Positions 1 to 6,764 of a stretch of 9,268 bases of DNA are shown piece after piece. The DNA lies in assembly GCA_018665505.1 (NCBI GenBank), contig JABJCS010000609.1, forward strand, positions 1 to 9,268, written 5' to 3'. The notes beneath the pieces are model-generated. The model searched no databases and was not told the origin of the DNA. It saw nothing but the letters and a program-made list of their open reading frames with translations. The stretch is from Alphaproteobacteria bacterium (GTDB taxonomy: Bacteria > Pseudomonadota > Alphaproteobacteria > UBA8366). Positions within the stretch are counted from its first letter, which is position 1. Every line of letters starts with the position of its first letter. The position numbers and the translations under genes were made by a program.

Positions 1-114
1 CCTATTCTTAAAGGAGTGCGAGTGGCGTTTTAACAACAGTGACCCATCAGCCCAATTATCGCAGCTAAGGCAATGGGTTAGAACAAATATGGGCTAGTTA
101 TCTGGGACAGCCCC
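1..114 (+). mobile_element. right end of an IS1595-type insertion sequence
   Basis: The transposase stop at 95-97 is followed directly by GTTATCTGGGACAGCCCC (97-114). An outward-reading GGGGCTGTCCC end is typical of IS1595-family terminal inverted repeats, so the element probably ends near 114. The next eight bases, ATTTTATA (115-122), would be the target duplication if the family's usual 8-bp duplication applies. The left end lies outside the window, so the boundary is inferred from one side only. Confidence 0.6.
2..97 (+). CDS. IS1595-family transposase, C-terminal end (cut by window edge)
   Basis: Frame 2 is open from the window edge to a TAG at 95-97 and gives 31 residues, beginning LFLKECEWRFNN and ending QWVRTNMG. 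The pattern K-E-x-E-W-R-F-N, then P-x-x-Q-L-x-x-L-x-x-W-V, then the stop is what I know as the C-terminus of IS1595-family (ISXO2-like DDE) transposases. These enzymes cut and join the ends of their own insertion sequence. Only the tail is visible, so I cannot tell whether the upstream part is intact. The sequence after the stop looks like the end of such an element, which supports the call. Family assignment comes from memory of the C-terminal motif, not from an alignment. Confidence 0.75.
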   Translation, partial: LFLKECEWRFNNSDPSAQLSQLRQWVRTNMG

Positions 115-711
115 ATTTTATATTATAGTATAAAAATGTTACCAAACAGCTATTTAGCCACATCAGTTCGTAGAATCGAACGTAGGCCGTTCCACCTTCG
201 AACGTGCGGCCCCTGATTCAAATCTCCGACAATGCGAACAACGGCAACTGTCCGACGAATGTGATCACTTCACCATTTTCACCCAGACACCGTCCGGGGT
301 CGGCCAACGCTCGCGTTTCGCGCTAAACAGCAGAATCGACAAGTCCTTCACTGCAAACTCATAGATTATTACTATAATAATTATTGATGATTTTATTATT
401 TTTTGTATTTATATATTATATACATTGATATTATCTATGTATTTAATAAATATTACATAAACACAAAACCAATTTACATCATTAAATACTGCTTTGCCAT
501 TCTACCATTCGACACACACTCCGATAGAGAACGCAATCCGGCGACATTTCGAATGTCGATAGGAAGCGCCGACCAAAACGCGGTTCTAAAATCCAACAAA
601 CGCGGCAATTCGGTTGAATTTCAAATACTTCTTTAATATAACAACATAAAATTAATAAATATAATATAAAAACAAAATATTAATAAACATTATATATAAA
701 ATACACCTGTG

Positions 712-738
712 ATATAAATAACATTACATTATTTATAT
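712..738. repeat. AT-only inverted repeat, 10-bp arms
   Basis: ATATAAATAA (712-721) and its exact reverse complement TTATTTATAT (729-738) are separated by the 7-nt spacer CATTACA. A run of six T follows at 741-746, so on the plus strand it resembles a weak terminator. However, the stem has no G-C pairs, and no credible plus-strand gene precedes it. In sequence this AT-rich, chance palindromes are expected, so function is uncertain. Confidence 0.4.
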
Positions 739-849
739 TATTTTTTCATTATTACCTTCAATATAACTTTAATATTTTATGTATTTTTAATAATTTTGCT
801 CGTAACCTTCTTCTGCATGGGGATAGAGAATGATACCGAGCGGCAAGCT

Positions 850-897
850 ATAGTCCCCTCTCCCCTCGTTGGAGAGTGGTAGGGTGAGGGGAACTAT
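850..897. repeat. GC-rich palindromic repeat just after the M81 gene
   Basis: Outer arms ATAGTCCCCTC (850-860) and GAGGGGAACTAT (886-897) pair with a single extra A on the right. Inside, CTCTCC (858-863) can pair with GGAGAG (871-876). The element starts five bases past the M81 stop on the minus strand, so it could act as a 3' stem-loop of that transcript. There is no T-tract in that direction, so it is not a classic intrinsic terminator. Its right half (GGTAGGGTGAGGGGAA) closely resembles the right arm of the palindrome at 2461-2503, which suggests two copies of one dispersed repeat family. Confidence 0.65.
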
Positions 898-902
898 TCT
901 TC

Positions 903-2384
903 CTACTCGTTCGCTAAATCCAGCGGATAGATCGGTCGTCGAACATTCCGGAAGGTGAGCTGGTCATAATCGGACGTGCACACCCCCGTGCCGGCGCATT
1001 CGATCACTTCCTTGGCGATATCGCGGAACCCGGCGCGGTAATGGATGCGGCTTTTCAGCATCAGATATTTCTTTCGGGCCGGATCAATCCCGAGGCTCAG
1101 GAAAGCGTTCTTGTCATTCGGCTCCTGCTGGCGCGAGATCACCACGATCTCGACCTTGCCCGTATCGAAGACCACCGTCGGTCCCATATCCATGAGCAGC
1201 CCGGTCGAGGCGGGCCCAAGGTTCCGGTAAAGTCCGTCGGAGATCAACTTGACCTTTCCCGTCACCTCACGTGGCTCGCCCCGCTTATCGATGGATGGCA
1301 TATCCAGCTTACCGCCGAGCATTACCGTCGTCTCGTTGCCGACCCCAGCGGCGATCAATGCCTGCACGGCTTCCGGGTCGCAAATCGCAAAGGCAGCGAC
1401 GTCCTCTAACCCGGCGTCGAGGATAGCGCCCAGCACCGTCATCGTATCTTGGGTGCCACCCGACGCTGCATTGTCGTAGTGATCGAGCAAAACCACTGGA
1501 CCATCATCGATCTGCTTCGCGCGCGCCAAGGATTCTTCCAACGGTTCAATCTTGTAGACCCAGGATTCGCGGTCGCGCCACGCCATCTCCAGCAATTCAT
1601 CGCAAAGCCGCCTCGCCGCGTCCGGATCGTTGTCGGTCACGACGACGGCACTCAGGCCAGCGTTATGAATATCGGCATGCGGGAAGCCTGAGAACAGGGT
1701 CGCGATCACCGCTTCGCCGCTTTTTTCCATCGCAGCGGCGCGCTCCTGAATTTCCTTGTTCGGGAAGTCGTCAGTGCCCTGGCGCATCACATGCGGCAAC
1801 ATCGGCCGATTGCCCCAAGCCAACGTCGGCGTCACGCCATCTTTGATGACCCGCACCAACGCTTCGCCCGCCCGTGAGCCGGTCTCGTAATTGTCGATAT
1901 GGGGATAAGTCTGGTAGCCCGCGAGGGTCGTCGCATTATCAGCGATAGCAGGATAGAGATTGGTGTGCATATCGAGCGCCACGGCGATGGGCACGTCCGG
2001 CGCGATACCGCGCAAGCGCTCCATCAGCGCCCCCTCCCCGTCCTCCATACTCTCTGTCACCATAGCGCCGTGCAGGTCGAGCATAACCGCGTCGCACCCG
2101 GCCTCCACCGCTTCGGCAATGGCGTCGGAGATTTCCTTATATGCCGCGTCCTGAACCGGGGCAGAAGGCGCGGCCTGTGCGGCAATGGGCGTGACCATCT
2201 CCCAACCTTCGCGCTCGCAGATATCAATAAACGCGGCCATGGCGGAACCAGTGCCTTTGAACGCCTTTAGCGCTTCCGCGCCGCGCGGCGGCAGCGGGTA
2301 TCCCCGCGCAAATCGCTCAATCGGTGTCGGCACCGGCGAGAAAGTGTTGGTCTCATGCTTCATCATCGCAATCACGACACGCAT
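903..2384 (-). CDS. M81 family (MlrC-like) zinc metallopeptidase
   Basis: This 493-residue protein belongs to peptidase family M81, the relatives of microcystinase C (MlrC), and has the expected length. Visible signatures are the N-terminal ETNTFSP (11-17), the LDLHGAM strand (102-108), LDMHTN (137-142) with Asp138 and His140, and YPHID (160-164) with His162. Asp138/His140 and His162 sit in the D-x-H plus distal His arrangement expected for the zinc site. The C-terminal half corresponds to the MlrC C-terminal domain. No signal peptide or membrane segment is seen, so it is probably cytoplasmic. The ATG at 2384 is supported by AAGGA (plus-strand 2393-2397) eight bases upstream. The gene stands alone, divergent from the flavoprotein operon and flanked by two related palindromes. 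Most family members have unknown substrates, probably small peptides or amide compounds. True microcystin degradation is not implied, since no mlrA, mlrB or mlrD is nearby. Confidence 0.9.
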   Translation of the reverse strand: MRVVIAMMKHETNTFSPVPTPIERFARGYPLPPRGAEALKAFKGTGSAMAAFIDICEREGWEMVTPIAAQAAPSAPVQDAAYKEISDAIAEAVEAGCDAVMLDLHGAMVTESMEDGEGALMERLRGIAPDVPIAVALDMHTNLYPAIADNATTLAGYQTYPHIDNYETGSRAGEALVRVIKDGVTPTLAWGNRPMLPHVMRQGTDDFPNKEIQERAAAMEKSGEAVIATLFSGFPHADIHNAGLSAVVVTDNDPDAARRLCDELLEMAWRDRESWVYKIEPLEESLARAKQIDDGPVVLLDHYDNAASGGTQDTMTVLGAILDAGLEDVAAFAICDPEAVQALIAAGVGNETTVMLGGKLDMPSIDKRGEPREVTGKVKLISDGLYRNLGPASTGLLMDMGPTVVFDTGKVEIVVISRQQEPNDKNAFLSLGIDPARKKYLMLKSRIHYRAGFRDIAKEVIECAGTGVCTSDYDQLTFRNVRRPIYPLDLANE

Positions 2385-2460
2385 GGCGGGGTTCCTTTCC
2401 GAGTGTAGCGGGTCTTAGTGAGTTTGGTGGCGGCGCGGCTTTCGGCAAGCGTCACGCAAA

Positions 2461-2503
2461 CCCCCACCCTAACCCTCCCCCCGGGGGAGGGTTAGGGTGG
2501 GGG
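2461..2503. repeat. perfect GC-rich palindrome, 21-bp arms
   Basis: The left arm (2461-2481, C-rich, beginning CCCCCACCCTAACC) is the exact reverse complement of the right arm (2483-2503, ending GGGTTAGGGTGGGGG), with a single C at 2482 between them. It lies in the divergent promoter region between the M81 gene and the flavoprotein gene, so it is not a terminator for either. Composition and form match the dispersed intergenic palindromes common in GC-rich proteobacteria, and the right arm resembles the element at 850-897. Read through in frame, it gives the low-value peptide PNPPPGGGLGWG often seen in spurious ORF calls. Both strands also carry closely spaced G-runs, so a G-quadruplex or long cruciform is possible. 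Confidence 0.85.
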
Positions 2504-2588
2504 AAACGTATGTGCGATACAATCGCTTGTCCGCCGTCCCGCCTTCCGTTAAATCGGAAGGAACAATAAATACTTGGGAGTGCGCATC

Positions 2589-4025
2589 ATGGCGCCGGAT
2601 GCATCGCATGGGCCCGCGCGGGACGCGGCATTGGATCGGATCAAGAACGTCGTCGGCGAGAAAGGCTGGAGCGACGATCTGGATGTTCATGTCCCCTATG
2701 TGAACGCCTTTCGCGGCGGCTGGGCGGGCAAGACAGCCTTGCTGGTCCGGCCCGCCAATACGCAAGAAGTCTCCGACGTCATGACGATCTGCGCGGAAGC
2801 ATGCATTCCCGTCGTCCCCCAGGGCGGCAATACGGGGCTGACAGGGGCCAGTGTGCCGGACGCTAGCGGTGAGCAGATTTTGCTCTCCCTCGACCGCATG
2901 GCACAGGTGCGCGACATCGACCCATTGAACTACACCATCACCGTTGATGCAGGATGTATCCTCGCGAATATTCAAGATGCGGCCTCGGAAGCGGATCGGT
3001 TTTTCCCCTTGAGCCTGGGTGCGCAGGGCTCTTGCCGGATCGGCGGCAATATTTCGACCAATGCGGGCGGCGTCAACGTGTTGCGTTACGGCAATGCGAG
3101 GGACCTAGTACTGGGCCTCGAAGTGGTGCTGCCGGATGGGCGCATCTGGGACGGGCTGCGGCGGTTGCGTAAGGATAATACGGGCTACGACCTGAAACAG
3201 CTGTTTGTCGGCGGCGAAGGGACGCTTGGCATTATCACCGGCGCTGTCCTCAAGCTGTTCCCGAAGCCGAAGGATGTCCAAACCTGTTTCGCTGCAATTC
3301 GCGACCGCGACGCGATGATTGAATTGCTGACATTGTGTCGGATGGCGAGTGGTGATTCCGTTACCAGTTTCGAATACATTCCCCGCATCATCATCGATAT
3401 CGACATGCGCCATCTGAACGGCATTATCGATCCGATGGAGCAGGTCTACGAACACTATGCATTGATCGAATTCTCCGGCGCCAATCCGGACAGCGGTATG
3501 CAGGCGGCGATGGAAAGCATGCTGGAATCCGCCTTCGAGGACGGCATCGTTCTCGATGCGGCGATTTCTCAGTCGGAAACGCACCGAAATGCGTTTTGGT
3601 TCATTCGCGACGGCATCGTCGAGGCCAGCAAAGAAGAAGGCCCACGCATTTCGCATGACGTCTCTGTGCCGGTCAGCGACGTGCCGAGATTTCTCAATGA
3701 AACCGACGCGAAACTTGCCGAGGCGCTGCCCGGTTGCCGCCCCGGTGGTTTCGGGCATGTCGGCGACGGGAACATTCATTACGGCGTCTACGCGCCCCTT
3801 GGCATGTCGGCCGAGGATTTTGAGAAAATATCGAAGGACCTCGACCATATCCTACTCGAAAGCGTTGCCTCCTTCGATGGCTCGTTCAGCGCCGAGCACG
3901 GCATCGGCCAACAAAAGAAGGCGTATATGCCGATCTATCGCTCCGAGGTGGAATTGGGCCTCATGCGGAAGCTGAAGGCAGTGATCGATCCCGACAACCT
4001 GATGAACCCGGGCAAGGTATTCTGA
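2589..4025 (+). CDS. FAD-linked D-2-hydroxyacid dehydrogenase, GlcD/D2HGDH type
   Basis: This 478-residue flavoprotein would oxidise a D-2-hydroxyacid (glycolate, D-lactate or D-2-hydroxyglutarate class) to the 2-oxoacid, passing electrons from FAD to a carrier. The N-terminal FAD-binding (PCMH-type) domain carries PQGGNTGLTGASVPD at about 77-91 and the second FAD-contact segment IGGNISTNAGG. The C-terminal FAD-oxidase domain carries the metal-binding GHVGDGNIH (about 389-397) and AEHGIG (about 435-440), and ends DPDNLMNPGKVF as the family usually does. I chose ATG 2589 because GGGAG (2576-2580) lies eight bases before it. A TTG at 2574, with GGAAGGA at 2556-2562 eleven bases upstream, would add five residues and cannot be excluded. 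It is first in an operon, with the acyl-CoA dehydrogenase starting 22 nt after its stop. The exact substrate cannot be told from sequence. Confidence 0.9.
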   Translation: MAPDASHGPARDAALDRIKNVVGEKGWSDDLDVHVPYVNAFRGGWAGKTALLVRPANTQEVSDVMTICAEACIPVVPQGGNTGLTGASVPDASGEQILLSLDRMAQVRDIDPLNYTITVDAGCILANIQDAASEADRFFPLSLGAQGSCRIGGNISTNAGGVNVLRYGNARDLVLGLEVVLPDGRIWDGLRRLRKDNTGYDLKQLFVGGEGTLGIITGAVLKLFPKPKDVQTCFAAIRDRDAMIELLTLCRMASGDSVTSFEYIPRIIIDIDMRHLNGIIDPMEQVYEHYALIEFSGANPDSGMQAAMESMLESAFEDGIVLDAAISQSETHRNAFWFIRDGIVEASKEEGPRISHDVSVPVSDVPRFLNETDAKLAEALPGCRPGGFGHVGDGNIHYGVYAPLGMSAEDFEKISKDLDHILLESVASFDGSFSAEHGIGQQKKAYMPIYRSEVELGLMRKLKAVIDPDNLMNPGKVF

Positions 4026-4047
4026 CGCCCAGCGTAAGGAAAACACC

Positions 4048-5835
4048 ATGATCCCTTACAATCCTCCGATCGACGACATGTCATTCCTACTGAACGACCT
4101 CGGTATGCTGCCGCAGGTCTCCTCCTTGCCCGGCTACGAAGAGGCGGATGCGGAGCTTGTCGATGCTCTGTTGAACGAGGCCGGCAAGCTGTCGTCGGAA
4201 GTCTTGGCGCCGCTCAATAAATCAGGCGATGAGCAAGGGGCCACTTTCGAGAACGGTGTCGTGCGCACCGCCGACGGGTTCGCCGATGCCTACCAGACAT
4301 ATGTCGAGGGCGGCTGGAACGGCTTGACCTGCAACACCAAATACGGCGGACAGCAGATGCCGTCCCTGATCGGCACGGCCGTCTTGGAAATGTTCACCTC
4401 CGCCAATATGGCGTGGTCGCTGTGCCCGATCTTGACCGTCGGCGCCATCGAATCGCTCGAGGTCTATGGCTCGGAGGAACTAAAGAAAACCTATCTGCCT
4501 AAACTCATCTCCGGTGAATGGCCGGGCACGATGAATCTGACGGAACCGCATGCGGGCAGCGACCTCGCCGAGTTACGCTGTCGGGCGGTACCCGAGGGCG
4601 ATCATTATCGCATCCACGGCCAAAAGATATTCATATCCTACGGCGAGCACGACATGACGGATAACATCATCCACATGGTGCTGGCCCGCTTGCCGGATGC
4701 GCCAGAAGGCACGCGGGGTATTTCGCTCTTCCTGGTACCTAAGATGCTCGTCGAGGAAGATGGATCACTCGGTCAGCGCAATGATCTCCGCTGCGCCTCT
4801 GTCGAGCACAAGCTCGGAATCCACGCGAGCCCAACCTGCGTCATGGCGTTTGGCGACAATGAGGGTGCCGTCGGCTATTTGGTCGGAGAGAAAAACGAAG
4901 GCCTGAAGGCCATGTTCACGATGATGAACATGGCGCGCTTTAATGTCGGTCTGCAAGGCGTCTCCATCGCCGAGCGCGCCTACCAACAAGCCCGCGACTT
5001 TGCCAAGGAACGCGTGCAGGGTCGGGTGGATGGCGGCGGGTCGGACAAAGTTTCAATCATCAACCACCCTGACGTGCGGCGCATGTTGATGAGCATCAAG
5101 GCGCAAACCGAAGCGATGCGGGCATTGGCTTATGACACCGCGGTTCAGTTCGATATCTCGAAACGGCATCCGGACGAGGCCGCGCGTGCAGGCGCACAGG
5201 CACGCCTCGATCTCTTGACGCCCATCGTCAAAGCCTGGTCGACGGATCTCGGAGTCGAGTTGTCTTCGACCGCGGTGCAAGTCCACGGCGGCATGGGTTT
5301 CATCGAAGAGACCGGCATCTCACAGCATTACCGGGATTCGCGTATCGCGCCGATCTATGAAGGCACGAACGGCATTCAGGCGCGCGATCTAGTTGGCCGC
5401 AAAGTTTTACGGGACCAGGGCAAGACGGCGAAGTCCTATATCGCGGAAATGCGCGAAATCGCGACCGCTGCCGCTGGCCTGGAGGCCCCTTGCGCGGAGA
5501 TTGGAAGCAACCTCGCCCGGGCCATCGACGCACTTGCCGAAACCACGGATTGGTTGATCGAGAATGGTGGCAAGACACCGGCCCTCGCGTTCGCGGGCGC
5601 TACTGCTTATCTCGAGCTCTTCGGGAATGTTGCCGGTGGCGCGATGATGACGCGCGCCGCTAATGCCGCATCGGCGGCGTTGGAGGTCGGCGATGGCAAT
5701 CAGGATTTCTATCAAACGAAGTTAGCGACCGCGCGGTTTTACGCGGAGCATGTTTTTCCGAAATGCGAAGGCTTGGCGGCGTCGATTATCAAAGGCGCGG
5801 ACTCATTCCTGAGCCTGCCGGAAGACGCCTTCTAG
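4048..5835 (+). CDS. acyl-CoA dehydrogenase, DmdC-like long form
   Basis: This 595-residue FAD-dependent acyl-CoA dehydrogenase introduces a 2,3-double bond into an acyl-CoA thioester. The length, the N-terminal YNPPIDDMSFLL, and an extra C-terminal helical domain place it with the ~600-residue group that includes DmdC (3-methylmercaptopropionyl-CoA dehydrogenase of DMSP demethylation), not with the ~380-residue fatty-acid enzymes. Key segments are MNLTEPHAGSD (162-172, flavin/substrate contact), EHKLGIHASPT (253-263), QVHGGMGFIEE (411-421) and IYEGTNGIQA (436-445), where Glu438 is the predicted catalytic base. ATG 4048 has AAGGA (4036-4040) seven bases upstream. The gene is co-transcribed with the preceding flavoprotein. 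Its stop shares CTAG (5832-5835) with the convergent Hpt gene. Family members act on varied acyl-CoAs, so a DMSP role is only a possibility; no dmdA, dmdB or dmdD is in view. Confidence 0.92.
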   Translation: MIPYNPPIDDMSFLLNDLGMLPQVSSLPGYEEADAELVDALLNEAGKLSSEVLAPLNKSGDEQGATFENGVVRTADGFADAYQTYVEGGWNGLTCNTKYGGQQMPSLIGTAVLEMFTSANMAWSLCPILTVGAIESLEVYGSEELKKTYLPKLISGEWPGTMNLTEPHAGSDLAELRCRAVPEGDHYRIHGQKIFISYGEHDMTDNIIHMVLARLPDAPEGTRGISLFLVPKMLVEEDGSLGQRNDLRCASVEHKLGIHASPTCVMAFGDNEGAVGYLVGEKNEGLKAMFTMMNMARFNVGLQGVSIAERAYQQARDFAKERVQGRVDGGGSDKVSIINHPDVRRMLMSIKAQTEAMRALAYDTAVQFDISKRHPDEAARAGAQARLDLLTPIVKAWSTDLGVELSSTAVQVHGGMGFIEETGISQHYRDSRIAPIYEGTNGIQARDLVGRKVLRDQGKTAKSYIAEMREIATAAAGLEAPCAEIGSNLARAIDALAETTDWLIENGGKTPALAFAGATAYLELFGNVAGGAMMTRAANAASAALEVGDGNQDFYQTKLATARFYAEHVFPKCEGLAASIIKGADSFLSLPEDAF

Positions 5836-6254
5836 AGGCGGTCCTGAATCGCGGAGGAAGTCGTGTGGAAATCGCTCGAGGCGGTCTCATTGAATTCCTT
5901 CGTTTCGACCAACAGGTTTCGCATCATGTCGAGCAGCGTATTCAGGTGACTGACCGTGGTGTGGTCAAAGTGCGTCGCTCCGGCCGCATATTTTTCTGCC
6001 ACTCTAGCAATATCGGAAATGAGCGGGTAACCAAATGTTCCCGCTTGTCCCTTGATCTCGTGTAGAGTGATCCGAACATATTTCGGCAGCTCAGTCGCCG
6101 TTGCCTCATCCTCCCCTCCCAACAAATTCACCATCTCGTCCACCTTCGTGCGCGATTGCTCCACGAATTCAAGGCGCAATTCTTCAAGACGTTGATGTAT
6201 GTCAAACGGTAAGGTCATGATTACGATGGTATTCGGGTAATCTGACCAAAGCAT
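5832..6254 (-). CDS. single-domain histidine phosphotransfer (Hpt) protein
   Basis: This 140-residue, mainly helical protein has the Hpt phosphoacceptor motif HEIKGQAGTFGY (65-76), matching H-x-x-K-G-x-x-x-x-x-G. His65 is the predicted site that relays phosphate between receiver domains. No kinase, receiver or membrane domain is attached, so it would be a free cytoplasmic phosphorelay shuttle. It is the third gene of the folP-folK operon, starting 18 nt after the folK stop. The start is uncertain: ATG 6254 has only a weak GACGG upstream, and an internal ATG at 6218 (residue 13, MTLPFDIH) also lacks a clear ribosome site but would still include the whole domain. No partner kinase or regulator is in the window. 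Its stop overlaps that of the convergent acyl-CoA dehydrogenase. Confidence 0.85.
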   Translation of the reverse strand: MLWSDYPNTIVIMTLPFDIHQRLEELRLEFVEQSRTKVDEMVNLLGGEDEATATELPKYVRITLHEIKGQAGTFGYPLISDIARVAEKYAAGATHFDHTTVSHLNTLLDMMRNLLVETKEFNETASSDFHTTSSAIQDRL

Positions 6255-6272
6255 GACGTGACCGTCACATCG

Positions 6273-6764
6273 TCAAACGTCGATGACGAAGAGCGACGCT
6301 TCGGGATCGCCTTCCAAAGCCGCGAGCATCTGTACGACCGTTTGCCCGGACACCGGATGACGAAACCCCGCCGCGATGTCGGCCAAAGGGCGCAAGACGA
6401 ACTCACGCTCGGCCATGAGTGGATGCGGGATGGAGAGTTCCGGCTGAGCGACAACGGCTTCACCGAAGAACAGAATATCCAGATCGATAGCCCGCGGCCC
6501 GTATCGTTCTTCGGAGGGCACACGCCCGATTTCGACCTCGAAGGCCTTCAATTGCGCCAACAATTGCATTGGATCCAGCAACGTCTCCCCGCTGACCGCC
6601 ATATTGAGGAACGGCGATTGATCCTCCACGTACTTCGGAGGCGTTTCATAGACCGGCGACAATTGATCGAGTTCAAAAAGGGTGTCGAGACGCGTGAGGG
6701 CCTGATGCAAGTGATCCACACGATTGCCCATGTTACTGCCAATACCGATATAAACCCGCGTCAT
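6273..6764 (-). CDS. folK: 2-amino-4-hydroxy-6-hydroxymethyldihydropteridine pyrophosphokinase (HPPK)
   Basis: This 163-residue enzyme transfers pyrophosphate from ATP to 6-hydroxymethyl-7,8-dihydropterin, the step before dihydropteroate synthase in folate synthesis. The length is normal for the family. It starts with the IGIGSNMGNR element (6-15), has SPVYETPP (36-43) and the pterin-contact FLN (52-54), and contains the HPPK signature RYGPRAIDLDILFFG (87-101). Asp94 and Asp96 there are the expected Mg2+ ligands. IPHPLMAEREFVLRPL (112-127) follows, as in the family. Its ATG overlaps the folP stop as ATGA (6761-6764), implying translational coupling. The Hpt gene follows 18 nt downstream. Confidence 0.96.
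   Translation of the reverse strand: MTRVYIGIGSNMGNRVDHLHQALTRLDTLFELDQLSPVYETPPKYVEDQSPFLNMAVSGETLLDPMQLLAQLKAFEVEIGRVPSEERYGPRAIDLDILFFGEAVVAQPELSIPHPLMAEREFVLRPLADIAAGFRHPVSGQTVVQMLAALEGDPEASLFVIDV

Larger units (their letters stand above)
115..902. other. mosaic AT-rich intergenic region, no convincing gene
   Basis: This stretch between the IS end and the M81 gene alternates in composition. Bases 158-360 and about 485-625 look like the rest of the genome, whereas about 361-480 and 626-800 are nearly all A and T. The only long plus-strand ORF (403-636) starts inside low-complexity sequence (MYLYIIYIDIIYVF...) and is not credible. Short minus-strand frames without good starts cover the two ordinary islands (265-360 and 474-620) and could be remnants of decayed genes. 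Small structures present are an 8-bp direct repeat TCGAACGT (176-183 and 198-205), a 7-bp-arm palindrome (542-558), and an AT-only hairpin with 10-bp arms (712-738). No tRNA, rRNA or CRISPR was recognised. Confidence 0.6.

Noticed and set aside
195..235. tRNA-like GATTCAAATC (T-loop resemblance)
   Set aside because: The flanking bases do not form a T-stem and no acceptor or anticodon arm could be found.
403..636. plus-strand ORF of 77 codons
   Set aside because: Its first third is low-complexity I/Y/N-rich translation of AT-rich DNA, there is no ribosome site, and no family is recognisable.
903..2384. genuine microcystinase MlrC
   Set aside because: Family-level similarity only; no mlrA, mlrB or mlrD neighbours, and M81 proteins are widespread in organisms with no link to microcystin.
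2461..2503. palindrome as an intrinsic terminator
   Set aside because: It lies between divergent genes' 5' ends and has no T-tract.
2469..2975. minus-strand ORF of 168 codons
   Set aside because: It is antisense to the well-supported flavoprotein gene and runs through the 2461-2503 palindrome, giving the artefactual ending TLTLPRGEG.
3105..3848. minus-strand ORF of 247 codons
   Set aside because: It lies wholly antisense to the flavoprotein gene, which has intact family motifs; this is a GC-rich shadow frame.
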